Shown in pieces: positions 48,197 to 61,100 of a stretch of 64,000 bases of DNA. The notes beneath the pieces are model-generated. The model made no database searches, had not been told where the DNA came from, and saw nothing but the letters and a program-made list of their open reading frames with translations. The stretch lies in assembly GCF_000182925.2 (NCBI RefSeq), contig NC_026505.1, positions 248,001-312,000 on the forward strand, in the 5' to 3' direction. The position numbers and the translations under genes were made by a program. This stretch comes from Neurospora crassa OR74A. Lineage: Eukaryota > Ascomycota > Sordariomycetes > Sordariales > Sordariaceae. Within the stretch, counting starts at the first letter, position 1. Every line of letters starts with the position of its first letter.

Positions 48197-48481
48197 ATGA
48201 GGCTTAAGGCCTCGGCGTTGTTGCTTGGAATGCTTCTAGCTCTTCACGGTGTCCAACATGGCGCCGGAAAGGTGACAAGAAAGGGAAATCTCGGCCGTCA
48301 CTCGTGGTATTTACAACATAATAGCCTACGTACCTATTTACTACCTCGCTTTAAAACAAGTCGACGACATCGGACCTTTGCTTACATGGATCTACAACAT
48401 CAACTAGAAACAGATACGCGAGCCCCCAGACTGTTGACCCGTTCCATGCTTGTGACACTGGACATTGAAGTCACGAAATAG
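48197..48481 (+). CDS. Candidate small secreted peptide (very tentative)
   Basis: A 94-codon frame whose first 24 residues look like a signal peptide: a positive start (MRLK), a hydrophobic core (ASALLLGMLLAL) and a small-residue end (HGAG). The rest is basic (many Arg, Lys and His), without cysteine and without a motif I know. A donor-like GTGACA after GCCGGAAAG would allow a different 3' part. No homology can be claimed; a chance frame is quite possible. Confidence 0.25.
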   Translation: MRLKASALLLGMLLALHGVQHGAGKVTRKGNLGRHSWYLQHNSLRTYLLPRFKTSRRHRTFAYMDLQHQLETDTRAPRLLTRSMLVTLDIEVTK

Positions 48482-49672
48482 GAAGCTCCTTGATACCCCG
48501 GTGTTTCAAAGGACCTTGAGGCCGGTCAGTCGCTGGGGTAAGGGAATCGTTGGATTAGGCCGTTGACATGCCATGCCGATGCTCCTTTCCTTCCTTTGCA
48601 TAATGCTTTACGACACGGCATGTTGGAGGACATTCATACCGGCATCGTTCTCGGAAGAAAATCCACGAACAGGGTCAAGGTGATCTATACTGCACTGCAT
48701 ACTCACCAAGACCAAGGAAGACACAAAGAAAAAAGGGTGTGGATACTGGAATTAGTTCTTCCTTCCAGCCATGTCGAATCATGCATCCGTTACTACCTAG
48801 AGGTACCTTAGAGTTTTGTCTAACCTCCAATTGGACTGGACCTTTCAATGTCAGGCCCATTACTGCAGGTACATTCACGCTCACATCAGGTACACAGTGC
48901 CTCAGATACACAGTCCCTTGTTGAAGAGAACAAGAACATCTGGATTATCAGGTCCAGTCCCAGGAGTACCTTTTGCAGTCTGATGTCTCGATCCCAGGTC
49001 AACAACAGCAACACTCCGACACTCCGACATGCTAGTCAAGTCTGAAGCAAGCCCCGTGCGGAGCCCCTTTCAAATCTGTCATTGATGCTCCCTCCGGCTT
49101 TGTGCCAATTTTGGGGTGCTCACTTGGGGTACTGTATCTTGCTCGATGCTACCTAGGTATGCTATTCATGCTGAGTGTTGGTAGAGAATCTTTGGTCTCG
49201 TTGACATGAGGTCTTATCGTTTCTATTACGTTATGTCATCCTTACCTCTAACCACACACAGTATGATAGAGGTACAGATGGCGTCGAGTGTTCGTCTCTC
49301 CTTCTCTAGGTACCTTCTTTCACCTATCCGTACATCAGACCATACCACCAGTGACACCACCTTTAGATGATCTGTCTATCATCATTCACCTTCTTACTTG
49401 GATAAATACCAAGCAGCTAGCCTTTACCCCCCCCCCCCCCCCCTCCCCCCTTTTTTTTTTCATCCGGGTAGGTAGGTACACAAAAAATAACAGGCCCGCT
49501 CGATGCTGCCGTGAATAAAAACACCTCGACTGTAACTCGACTACCTCTAGCTTCCATAGCGGCATTTTCTTTTGTGCACTTACCTACCTGCCTACCTACC
49601 TCATGAGACCCTTGCTGCCCTCCCCCCGCCCTCCCTCTTATCGTTGCATATACACTCCAAATGACGCGCAAG

Positions 49673-49673
49673 C

Positions 49674-49739
<66 letters not shown>

Positions 49740-49740
49740 G
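49673..49740. repeat. (AG)n microsatellite
   Basis: About thirty AG units with two or three AAAG interruptions. Confidence 0.9.
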
Positions 49741-52700
49741 CGAAGGGGGGGGCACAAGACGACCGGCCGGACCTAGTCTAGAAGCCACACTTACTTAGCT
49801 AGGTAGCTAACTGGAGGTACCTAACCGGAATCCAGCTTGTCCTACCTACCTATCGATGGTACCTACCTCTTAAGGAATACACGTAAATTAGATCACGTAC
49901 ATGAGATCATGAAAAAAGTTACCTAGGTATATACGGAAGTGATATCTCTCTTCCCCATCCTCTTCTCCTTCCTCCAGAATAGGTCGGCGGTTCATCCCGG
50001 CCTTTTTAGTGTAGTGTGGTGTGTGTATACGCGTTAGTTAGTTAGTGGAGAGATGAATGGATGAGGAGGAGAGAGCGAAGTAGGTAGATAAGGTACCTTA
50101 TATAGCAAATCACGTCGAGACTAGACAGACTAGGTAGGTACCGAACCAGGGGAGGGGAGGTAGCGTGCGTCCATATCGCTTTTTTCCTCCAAAAAAAAAA
50201 AAAAAACCAAAAAAAAAAAAAAAGAAGAGGGTTCGTTAGGGTGCTGATTATGTCTGCTTGTGCTTTGTGGGGAAGAGCTTGAGCACCGCACTGTTTGAGA
50301 CAATATATATATATATATAGAGGTAAGATGTCCTTGTAGTCTTCTTCCTTGAGATGTTCCTGATCTGATGTCCTGTTGTTAGGTACCTTAGGTAGTAAGT
50401 GGCGACTGACCGAAAAGGGGACAATGTTCGTGGCATGCGAAAATTTGTTGATACATACCTGGTGGGTACCTCTAGGCATTATGGTAGACCGTGGGTACCT
50501 AGATATAGACCTAGATTTGAGAGGTTCAATCTCCGAGGAGGGGGGGGAGCCGAGAATCGTTAGGTAGGTAGGTACTAATGTTAGGGTCTTGGCTTGATGA
50601 GAAGAGGGAGGGTTGGGGTCAGTCTCCGTATTCGTCTCCCGTCTCTGCGATAGTTTGAACGAGGCTGAAAGCCGGGAAAGGCGGGAGAGGAAGGGGAGAG
50701 GAAGGGGGGAGGAAGGGAAAAGATGTTGGGATGTTGTTGTGAATCTGAAAAATCACCGGTGACGTTCGTTTGGCCTGTGTGCAATGGTTTGGAATTGATC
50801 TGAATGAATGTGGTAAGTGATGGGTTGTGCTGTGAAGGTGGCTGTAGTGTCATCGTTGCTTCAGCTGGAGCTAGCTATATGTGTGAAGTTCTCTGTTAGT
50901 GTAGGGACATCTCATTATTACTCAGTCTTCCTCCTGTCGTGGCTTGTCTTTTAGCCTCCTTTGGCCTTTGATAGCCGTTTCCCCTTTGGTAGAGGTCTTT
51001 TCCCTTCTCTTCCTAGTAGACGTAGGTAGGTAAAGACGCCCATATCCTACTGAAAGGATTTGCCTCTCTCAACCGTAATGGGAACCTGTAGAGGTATTCA
51101 CCTGACTTGTATTGTTATCGTTCCTCCTGATCCCACCCTTTCCTACCTAGACATGTTCTTCGTCCCATCCCGAGCGCAAGTCCATGACCATCAGCCACAC
51201 ACAAGGGAGCATTGAACTAATGGTAGAGGTATATGAGAGGCCTACATGCACCAAACAAGAATCATCGAATCGAAGCTGTCGATTCAGCCCACTCCGGTAG
51301 CAGAGCAGCGCGAGTAAACGGAAGCCGCAAAGTTTGTTCGTGGTCTGACTTGAAATGTGCGTCGGAAACATTCGTTGCTGTTCCGACTGGATGCATCCAG
51401 GCCAGATGACAATTGAGAAATGCAGGAAAAATATGAACATAATTCTCCATGGCATCATCCCTGATAATTCATATTCCTCGACAGAATGTGAACACAGTGT
51501 CAAGTGAAGTGTAAATGGGGTTCCAGGTTTCTCTTGCAGGCAAGTGGCAGGCATCATGGACTCCCATCCATCTCGGCGTTTCCTTCCTCGGGCTCCATCT
51601 TCCAGCCCATCCAATTCATGCCTTCCTTGATAGAGACTTCGTCGTCGTTCAATGTAAATCAGAAATATCACCACTATCAGTTCGGAAATCTCGGCAGGCT
51701 AGTGGGCATGCGAGGGGGTTTTCTGACCTTGACGCCAGCATCGATCGAGCGCGTACCGGAGTGAGCAACTCTGTTGCAACTTTCACTCTCCTCTCCCATC
51801 CTAAATGATGCTGTTTAGGCCTGCCTTCCGGACACTCCGTTCGTCGCGACTCTTGTCCACTCACTTTTTCACCAACTCGAGAACTGAAAACGATCTTGGA
51901 TGCTAAGATCGGGAAAACAGGAAGGGACACTGGAATGACCATGGACTGCAGTGGACTTGAGCAGAGAGAGCGCTTGCTCCTTCGCTCCTTCGGCGACTGT
52001 TGGTGTAATGGGAGGAAGCCATCACGTCCATACCATCCATCATGTCATGCATGTGCATGCATTCTGGCATGAGCGGCCGGCCTTGACAGCTGTGCAAAGA
52101 GTCAACAAAATGAAACATGACGGAACGTCCTCGTGTCGCAAATCTGGACTCTCCAGCCGACAAGAAGCAGAGTAAAGAAAACAAAAGAAATGACCACGAG
52201 CGAGCACTTGCTGGCCGGGTAACACCAGGTACCTAGTATGAACCTCACCCTTCACTTGCATTCATCTTCCAGTTATTTCTCCCTTCACCGCCCGCTGCTT
52301 CAGAGCTGGATGGAAGACGCCGCCTCGCTGCGGCGGCGCACACTCGTACGCATTGTCTGTTCGGCTTCTCTCCAAATGCATCCCTTTCCAGATCCTTCGA
52401 GGACCTCTAACGAATAGGCACCGACCGACTGGGCCCGGCCTCGTCAAAACAGCTCTGTGTTGGACACTCTGTCACTGGGAGTGGAGGGAGCGTGATATGA
52501 ACCGACAAAAGCGGTGAACATAAAGCAGTTGACAACCAAATGCGAACCTGAAGGTAGGAAACATGAGCGAAAGAATCAAGGCTGTCGTGCTAACGTAAGG
52601 CAACTTTGCACACAAACAGATACGATACACGACGCCGACCGGTTGACAGTTTTAGTAACTCCGTCGTGTCCGGTCGTGTTCGGGTCTGGTCGTCTTACAT

Positions 52701-54995
52701 CATCGTCAGCCCAGTTCGTGTACTTTGGGGTACGATGCGCAACGTTACTCAAACTAAAAATCCATCTCTTTGCAGACGATGATCGGCCGAATCGCAAAGT
52801 CACTGACATCCACATCCAGTCAACATGGAGGTTTTTGTTTGCACCAGAATTTCTCCCAGCCTCCAGCCCTGATTGAAACTTTCGGTCACCTGCCTTCACG
52901 TATCGGCGCCTTCCCTCTACTGCCTGATGCCTCCCGGATTAGAAACGCGCAGCCGCGTTCCGCAATCCATTCAGCGATACGGCGGCGGCTGAGCCGCATT
53001 CCTGGGAGTCTCTGGGAAGTGGGTGACTGAATGGGCAAGTGGCGGGATCCGACTTCAATCGGCCGGCCCGGAGCGGGGGCGGAGACGGCACGTGTCAGAG
53101 GATAATCGGATTGGCCATTATTATTGGGACCCTGCTTCTGCTAGCTTGCCCGAGCTAGCCGAGCCTAAAAGGACGTGTTGGCAAGCCAAGTGGTGGCCAA
53201 ACTTGGCCGAGACATCGATAACGAGCAACATGCCGTGCCGGGGAAAGCAGTGGAATTGAAACAGCCGAGTTCATTCGAGCATGTTCCAAAGAAAGCCCTG
53301 TGAGACCTTCCCGCATAGGCGTTGAAGAAATGCAGCAAGACGACGATGTCGTGCACGGAAAGATGCAGAGCGGTTGATGGCATGGCAGGTGACTGGTGGA
53401 AGCCCAGTGGAAGAGAAGCAAGCACTACAAGCTTGTTATGCCTCACACGAGTGGACGCCTCCCCAGCCTCTGTCTGTTGTCATCTGCCAAATTCTCCTCG
53501 GAGAATAGGTATCCGTTGATAGAGGTACGTAACAAGACGTTCTGTACAGAATCCAAGTGCACACACATTATGCGAACAGGCCGATGTCATGTTACTTCCG
53601 ATCCAGCTCTGGTGATCCCCCGCACTTTTCCCATTTGCCCATTTCATGATTGCCTACTTTTTTTGCTTTATCAGGCGGCAGTCAATATGCGATGGCAACA
53701 ATGATTTGTCTGACTGTAGCGACTCCATACCTCGATGTCATGGATATTGTTGTTTTCCATTGGCAGAGTTGCACCGGTCGTGGGAACTAGTTGAATACGA
53801 GAAATGCTGAGTGCCGATCGTGTCCAGAAACCTCCACTTTTACCCGCTGCCATGGTCCTGTCACCGCTGTGAGGACTGAGGATGGTGTGAGGATTTGTTT
53901 GTACGTCGATACGAAGGCTGAAAACTCCAGAGATGGGAGCATGAATCGAATGTTGAGGACCGTTTGGTTCCGCTCCCTCGAAGTGTTGGTTTTGCTTGTG
54001 TACGGTTCTGATGTCAAAAGAGCTGCCAAGCTTACTTTGCTTCTACCGCTTGGCGTTTGCTTGTCTTTCCGAGTGTTTCTCCTGCAAAGCCGTTACTAAT
54101 TGATGGTTACACAACATTGTTGAGGCTCGGTGAGTGCACCAGCCCCTTCAGAACTCTCAAGTCAAACCAACAAAACAAAAGCAATGGGCAATACGGAGTA
54201 TCATGGCATCCAACCATTATCAAAGGTTGCAAGCCTTCGTACTCGATAAGAGTAGGTAGTCTACACTAGTTGCTGACGAGATCTTTTTAGGGGTGTTCTT
54301 GGCTATCTCTAGTTCGTAGGTTGCAAAACCCGGGCCAGTCAAGACAAGATGGGTTGCTGCATGGAGTAAAAACACGGGCTTGGCATCGCCAATGGTTGAT
54401 GGCTGCGGCGGCATGCTACCCTCCTCGGCTCTGACAACCTGCCACTTCCCACCCGAGCTATTGACGCCTCTTCCGGGGAGAAAAGGGTAGGTAGTTGAAT
54501 CTTGTGCGAATTCGCGGTCAGTAAGATCGGTGACAAACATGAAAGAGAAGTGGAAGTGTATACAGAAGAATATCGCTCAATACCGGCAAGAAAATCTACT
54601 TTTCTGTAGGCTAGAAGGATCACGCTAACTGTTTCTACCCCGGCAGAAATCTAAGTACCCCATTCCTTCGAATCGGCCACTGCTTTCTGCCGTTTTCCCT
54701 ACCCATGACGTCCAAGAAGGCAATCGGAACTGCTGGCTGCATAGTGTGGAGACTGGGGAATTCTATTTGCGGTAACAAGATGTTGCAAGTGCCCGTATGG
54801 TACGTAGCTCTCGCAGTGTCCCTCGTGTCATGGGTGGTGACTGACTGGTGGATCTCCGCACCCAACCACCACCAAGTTACACCAGCACGATGCCGTTTAG
54901 TCCGTTCTTTCCATTTCTGGGGTGCTAATGTTGTGTCCGTGAACGAGAAGAAGGAGCTACACGGAGCTACACTAGAAGGGAGGGATCTTCGGGGT

Positions 54996-55006
54996 GCATA
55001 TAAGGG
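54996..55006 (+). promoter_or_regulatory. Likely TATA box of the cerato-platanin gene
   Basis: The word GCATATAAGG lies about 185 bp before the start codon. It is followed by a pyrimidine-rich patch (CTACTCCCTCCTTC) and a CATCAGCATCCAGC region typical of a fungal transcription start and leader. The leader then carries CAA/ACT triplet repeats. Confidence 0.4.
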
Positions 55007-55183
55007 TCCTACTCCCTCCTTCTGAGACATTGAGTCTTGCATTCCACATCAGCATCCAGCTTCAGCCTCCATCTACAACAACAACAACCACTACTACTAC
55101 TATTATACCTTAATACCACCAAGTCTTCTTGGATAATACTATAATCACCAACCCATCACATCACATCCCATATCCATCCCAAA

Positions 55184-55670
55184 ATGCAGCTCTCCAAGAT
55201 CCTCAGCCTTTTCACCCTGGCCACCGCCGCCTCTGCTACCACCGGTATGTCTCCTTCCTTCCCTTTTTCCTCTCTCTCTCTTGCACGTTCAAGTTCCTAA
55301 CAAACATATGACAGTCTCCTACGACACGGGCTACGACGACCCCAACCGCTCCCTCACCGTCGTCTCGTGCTCAGACGGCTCCAACGGCCTCATCACCAAG
55401 TACCACTGGAACTTCCAGAACCAAGTCAAGAACTTCCCCTACATCGGCGGCGTCGAGGCCGTGGCCGGCTGGAACTCGCCCAACTGCGGCACCTGCTGGT
55501 CCGTCACGTACAACGGCAAGACGATCAACATTCTGGCGATTGACCATGCCGGCGCGGGCGTCAACTTGAGCAAGAAGGCGATGAATGAGTTGACGGGCGG
55601 CAACGCCGAGCAGTTTGGCCGTGTGGATGCGCAGGTTCAGCAGGTGGCGTTGAGCGCTTGTGGGCTTTAG
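55184..55670 (+). CDS. Cerato-platanin family secreted protein
   Basis: Small secreted protein of fungal cell walls and culture fluid. The family binds chitin oligomers and, in plant-associated fungi, can trigger plant defence. Exons 55184-55244 and 55315-55670, with a 70-bp intron (GTATGT...CAG). The product is 138 residues. The signal peptide is about residues 1-18 (basic start, [12 protein letters not shown]). The mature part starts near VSYDTGYDD, and the family blocks [39 protein letters not shown] and [17 protein letters not shown] are all present. The four conserved cysteines are Cys39, 78, 81 and 136. Length is standard and nothing is broken. A clear TATA-like box and a CT-rich start region suggest strong expression. 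Confidence 0.95.
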
Positions 55671-57389
55671 GGGATTGAAGCAAGGAGTGTGAGGGATGGA
55701 GAGGAAAAGGAGGATTCCAATTCCAACTTGACGTAGGAGGTGAAGTTTGGGAAGTGGGTGGCGGGATGGTGGAAGGAGCTGTTTGGATGTGATATGCCTC
55801 GAGCACACCACCAGGTGCAGGTGCAGCAGGGAAAGGAAAATGGCATAACAGAAGGGGGATCACCGAAGAGTGGCGGAGGTGCCTCTAATGAGTCCTTTGC
55901 GAAGATGATGTTTGTGGACGTCACTGTGGGGACGTGGGACGAGTTTTTTGTTAAGTCGGCGGTCTTAACGATGGCGTTTTTGCTGGTGGTGCGGATTGGG
56001 CAGATTACGGATTATCATCGTTAATTCTGGTGTATTATGGTTAATGAATGAATGGTTATTACTTATGTTACTTAGTCACTTTTGTTCATGATGGGTTTGT
56101 GTCTCTTCGTGATGCTTTCGCTGCTATGGTTTGTATTGAAACTCGTCAAACATCTGGCGCTCTCCGCCGCGGGCTAACTCCCGTTTGTCTCTTTCCTAGC
56201 TATCAACCCACCACTATAGGTACCCAGAAAGAAAAAGAGGGGTATGGCTAGGCAGAGTGTAGAAGGGATAATGAATGAATAAATGAGCTTAACTTTGACT
56301 GCCCGTTCTCTGTGGTTGATGTGTCCATCTCTTACGGACACTAGTGAACGTTCCCATTCTGCTTAGATAGATGCCCCTATCTTGAACTTCCCCTTATCAT
56401 TACTATCACAAGCCTATAAATTTGCAAACCGTCTACCTTGGAAATTATTCAGGGATCTGCCAACTTTTCCCCTGCTTCCTAGCCGTCTTGTGCCGCCTTA
56501 TGTTATATGTGACAGCTATCTTCCGGGTTGTCGTAATTTGGGATTTAACGGTTGTTAACATTGTTCCAGGCATTTTGGTCTCGTTGAGATGTGTTTGGAA
56601 GAGGAAGAAGTAGCAGGTGGCAATCCTGATGAGCGTGTAATGGGAGGTAGTCAAATTAAGGTTAAAAAATTAGGAACGTTGGTCTAAGCACGTATGGGGA
56701 GATACCACACCGGCCGGGCCGGCCGCTGCCAGGCAAAAAAAAATCGGAATGAGGGATCGGAGGGTTGGGACGAGATGTGTTGGTGGAGGGAGGGTTGGGA
56801 TGAAACACCACCTCTGGTCCTCCCATCGGATTCTCGAAAGTGTACAATGCTCCGTAGGTGCTCGAGGCAATCGATGATTCTGCATCACCAACTCGCCTCA
56901 GGGGTTCCGATGGCCTGGAAAATCACACCTTGTATCAGTGTAATCAATGTTGAGTTCTCATAATTATCGTCGTCGTTAGTATTTCAAGGGTGATTGAGTC
57001 AGGTAAGGTAGACGCACTTAGCGCTGTCAATAGCGATCCCGCCCTATGTCTTTTCTAACGTTTAGGTTTGTAGTATGAAACGCAAAGTTCGGCTAGGTAT
57101 ACATGGCATCGCATCCATAGTTCACAAAGACGGATGCAACAAGTTAATGAGTAGGCGCTTGATCGTGACGCTGAGCCACTAATAGCGGACCGTCTAGCTC
57201 ATGTCCTAACATCTGAATGTGAATATTTCCTCCCGTGACAGTTTTTGATCATACCTAACCATCGCCAACATTCCTGAGCAAGCTCGTAGTCCCTCCCCAT
57301 GGGCTTCAAACCATGGGTGACTCCCCTCTTTCTTTGCACCACGTACAGCCAGGAACCCACCCACAACACGCCCTGCGCTGTTTGCCTAG
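55671..57389. other. Spacer between the two secreted-protein genes
   Basis: About 1.7 kb between convergent genes. An open stretch at 55740-56024 (+) follows the cerato-platanin stop, but it lacks an early ATG and family sequence, so I leave it as 3' DNA. No repeat of note. Confidence 0.5.
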
Positions 57390-58179
57390 CTAGCACTCGT
57401 CATACCTAACAATGACATTCCAATTATCCGTCATGAAGATCTGACCCTTGGTCAATTCCGCATACGGCCCCATGTTCAACAAACCTATTCTTTGAGGGCA
57501 GTTGTTGACAACGGTCTGGGCAGCGCCAGTAATGTTAGCCGAACGTGTCAATCGATTTGTTAACAGTGTTCTAGAAATATGCCAAAGACCATTGACGTCA
57601 GCAAGATGTACCTAATTTCATTCTCAAATCTCAAGAGAAACGGAAGCGTTGACGTACATCATTGCACCAGTAGATAGCAGCATCGGATGAGCAACTGATC
57701 CGACCACAGTTACCAGGGCCAGGGCCGTTGGTCGGTTTGCCGGGAATGTTGTTTAGGTAGAACATGCCCGTTTGGATTTCCACCAGGTAGGCCCATTCAA
57801 AGACGACGTCGCAAGTGATGTGATCGATCGTGTATCCGCGTGACTCGAGGGGCATGGAGAGCGAAGAGACGTTGACTGGTTGGTCAAAGCCAAAATCGGA
57901 GATGAAGCCTGGGTTAACGGTTTTCATGTGCTTAAAGGCTTGCTCGATGGTGCCTGTGACGTTCACGGCAGGACCTCCGGGAGCAGTCTGAAGCTCCCAG
58001 GTAAGCTCTTCGATGCCGTACCCGGGAATGGCTGAGGCATCTTTGTTGGCAACGGTGGGTGCGGCGACAGCAGGAAGAACATGTATCATCATGTCAGTGT
58101 CATGAATTGTGTTGGTGGGTCAGACTCATACCAGTAAAGCAGCCAGGACGAGGCCGGAGTGGATGAACGAGGACAGCAT
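57390..58179 (-). CDS. Small secreted protein with GPGPGNCGR-SCS motif (5' splice problem)
   Basis: Three exons by analogy with relatives: 58132-58179 (signal-peptide start MLSSFIHSGLVLAALL), a body beginning near 58092 and ending at 57658, and 57390-57611. The second intron is 46 bp (GTACGT...TAG) and restores the C-terminal ITGAAQTVVNNCPQ and DNWNVIVRYDEC. The mature protein has GIEELTWELQT, an ITCDVVFEW block, GKPTNGPGPGNCGRISCSSDAAIYWCND and about six cysteines, a pattern I know from families of fungal secreted proteins of unknown function. Oddity: behind the first exon the donor (GTATGA) and a branch-like CTGAC are present, but no AG occurs before the body codons. Either an acceptor was lost or the protein starts at the ATG at 58092 without a proper signal peptide. 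Confidence 0.65.
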
Positions 58180-61100
58180 TTTTACGATATTTCTCGCGGG
58201 AATATTGCAGCAAGAGCCATTGAGTGGTCTGTACCGGCGAGCTTTGGCATAAGAGAAGGAATATGTTTTTCCAGGACGGATTACTCGTTCCATTTATACG
58301 AGAACTTAAGATGGAGTTTCTCAAACTTCTTTTGTAGACCTTATTGTTGTCGACACCTTGCTCACCTTCTACGCTTGGCTGCGATGATAAGTGGCCTATA
58401 AGAGCCACTTCGCCACTTTGTTCATCCGGGAAGGACACTTGCAGACTTCCGCTTAACGGCCTCATGTGAGTTGGTCTGGCTTCCAAACCGACGATGGTGT
58501 TTTAGGCGGTACTACGACAAAAGCCGCGGTGATTCATCGGCGAAAGGCAATGGGAGATTGAGGTGCAAAGAAGACCGTACACAATCACAGTGTACGCGAA
58601 TATAAAAGAAGCGGGCTGAGCTCACTGGCGGAGAGATGTTCCACTGCTTCGACTTGGTACGCCAGGAACGGCGAATGTTGGGAGCCGCATGCACAAGCAA
58701 GCACTCACCCTCTCAGCCGATGGCCAAGGGGCCCATGACTCCCATGATAGTCTATCATGGCTCCAGCTAGAGGTTGATCTGTTCGACGGGCCAGACTTGA
58801 CTGCGGATGCAACAACGAATCTCCCGGGAAATCGCCTACATGTTGGCATGTAGAACATGGTGAACACAGCCCGTACGGATTGGAAGACGCCGATGAGCTT
58901 GCCAGGCTGGTTCGAATCTTTGAAGAAACGCATTTGTTCAGGACCAGCCAGAACGTCGCGGGAAGTTGCTGATAGAGGTTAAGTAAACCTTGTAGAATAA
59001 TGGGAGTGAACTCGGTGATAACGAGGTGAGAGGTCAGGAATAGATTCGAACTGAGCAGGTGGTTCGGCCACCTCATGACGATCAATACGTCGGGCCACCA
59101 AATGTCTTTATAGGATGGGAGACGAAGAGGCCGATGGACGGTTTGGATGTCGCGGAGCATACCAAATTACTCATGGTTTTGATGGAGTGCAATGTAGGTA
59201 GGAAGGTAGAAGCAAGATTGGCAGTCCAAAGGATCACCCTCTACCACTTGGCTTGGATTCAGAAGATGTGATGTTGGTGACGAGGATGGTGATGGATGTT
59301 TTGATGTTGGTTGGGGAGAACATGTCGTGTTTGTACGATTAAGAATTAGGAACATGGAAAGAGTCGGGCTCGCGGAGCTGCATAAAATCCTGCAGTATCC
59401 TGCAAAATAGGGCCTTCTCCTCCGAGTTTATTGTAGAAGTATGTACCAACGGGGAGCACCTGGTCTGTGCAGACTTCAGGCAGGCAATTTCCCTTTTGGT
59501 CTTTGTTGATGAAGCCATTCAGGAAGGTGCGATGTGCTCTTTCCACGACGTCCCGTCTTACGATGTAATTTTGCCAGGCCTGATTAGATGTCCCACATGT
59601 CACATTTGTCGATGCGGGTCATGGAAGTTCGAACCTGCCGTCACTTGCCGCGCTGCGAGGTTTCTAATTGACGCAGGATATCCGTTTGTGCTTTTTCACG
59701 GGATTTTGTACCCCTCAATTCCATTTCTGGTCCAAGGGTACTATGAAGTCGTCAACATCGAGTCCCAATACCAAATGGACGTTAAAAAATCGTGGGTTTG
59801 CAGTGAAATAATTGGACAGACTGTGTTGAGCCTCAATGCTGTTTTCCCATGACTTGCTGCGCTGCAACAAGCAGTCTCACTCCTGTCTCGCTGATTCGAC
59901 AATGGCTGAACCCACCGCTCACCTCGAGAAACATTGAGTGTAAACGAGCGCATTGGCGGACACAAGCCTAATGTTCTAGACGCCTCTGTTTCGGATTTTG
60001 GACGTGCCGGTTTTCGAGACATTCGATTTTCGGGGTTTTCTATCTGTCTCGTAGTGTGTGAACTGCGTCGAACGAGCATCGCAGGATACCTACAACATCA
60101 TGATATCCGTGAGACAGGGGATTTGGAGGAGAGAGGACCAGCCTTCTCCTCCCTGTCCGAACCCAACATCGTTTTAACCAAGAAAGAAGTTCAATGATCA
60201 GGCGAATTGGAGTGTGGAAAGTTGGAAAAGTTGGGAAGCATTCCACGACTCGCCCACCCACCTTCGACGAGACAGCCAATCCGTGACGTTCAAAAGTGCG
60301 GGGAAAATCTTCCAGAGTGTGGCTTTTCCATTTAAGCAAAACACAGGCCGGCGAACGACCGAATCTAGCCAGAACCAGAGTAATGGGATTTCTTGATAAC
60401 ACCTCGATGAGCGAACATTGCATGACCCATGGCCTTGGGTTGGTGAGCATGCACATTAATGGCCGAACCACAGGATCCGTCACCCGGCTCTGGAGGCGAC
60501 AAAGTGGCCGCCTGCAAGTTGATTGCCGATTTGTTAATCATGTGTCAATCTCGAAAGAGATGTGAGAGTCGTAGGGTAAGGTTGAGGTCGTCGTCCGTGA
60601 CCCCCGTTGTTGATGTATATACACCTATCTATAACCTATATCTCTGAAGCAGTCATTGGATGTCTCGCCCCGTGCCTCGTTCGTCGTCGTCGTCCTTCTA
60701 ATCCTCGCTTGTGCTTTATTTCTTATCATCAGAGTTTTTTTTCATGGCCTTTGAAATAGTACCCTTTCGCTCCGTCTTGATCGGAGGGTCTCTTCCAGAT
60801 TCAGGTCGGAGCTTCTCTCCAGGGTCGACCACAGCCTCGGGCCTAGGCTTCTTCGTTGCTTCTTCATTCAGATCATACGTCTTATCGCTTCATTCTTTTC
60901 TCCGAAGCTGAAACAAAATCGCCAGAGAAGCAACTGTCAATCGGAGATTTCAAAGCCTACCAAAGGTGGTCAACAACCGCGGTCAGCCGCGTTAGCCGCA
61001 TCGAATCCTGTTCGACGTGACACAATCGACCCTGAAGCCAAATCGACACTGCGGTAGCCAAAACTAAGGACGAGGCCGATCTTCCACCTTCAACGACGTT

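Larger units (their letters stand above)
48482..55183. other. Gene desert before the cerato-platanin gene
   Basis: About 6.7 kb with only short frames. It carries a C run (49426-49443), a long AG microsatellite (49673-49740), two A runs (50190-50223) and many TACCTAGGTA words (49150-50580). Long frames on minus such as 51147-51674 have no family sequence and compete with frames on plus. The last 200 bp are the promoter and leader of the cerato-platanin gene. Confidence 0.5.

Noticed and set aside
51147-51674. 175-codon minus-strand frame as a gene
   Set aside because: No recognisable block and a competing frame on plus over the same bases.
55740-56024. Small membrane protein gene just downstream of the cerato-platanin
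   Set aside because: Begins with GTG, first ATG is well inside, no family sequence; more likely 3' DNA.
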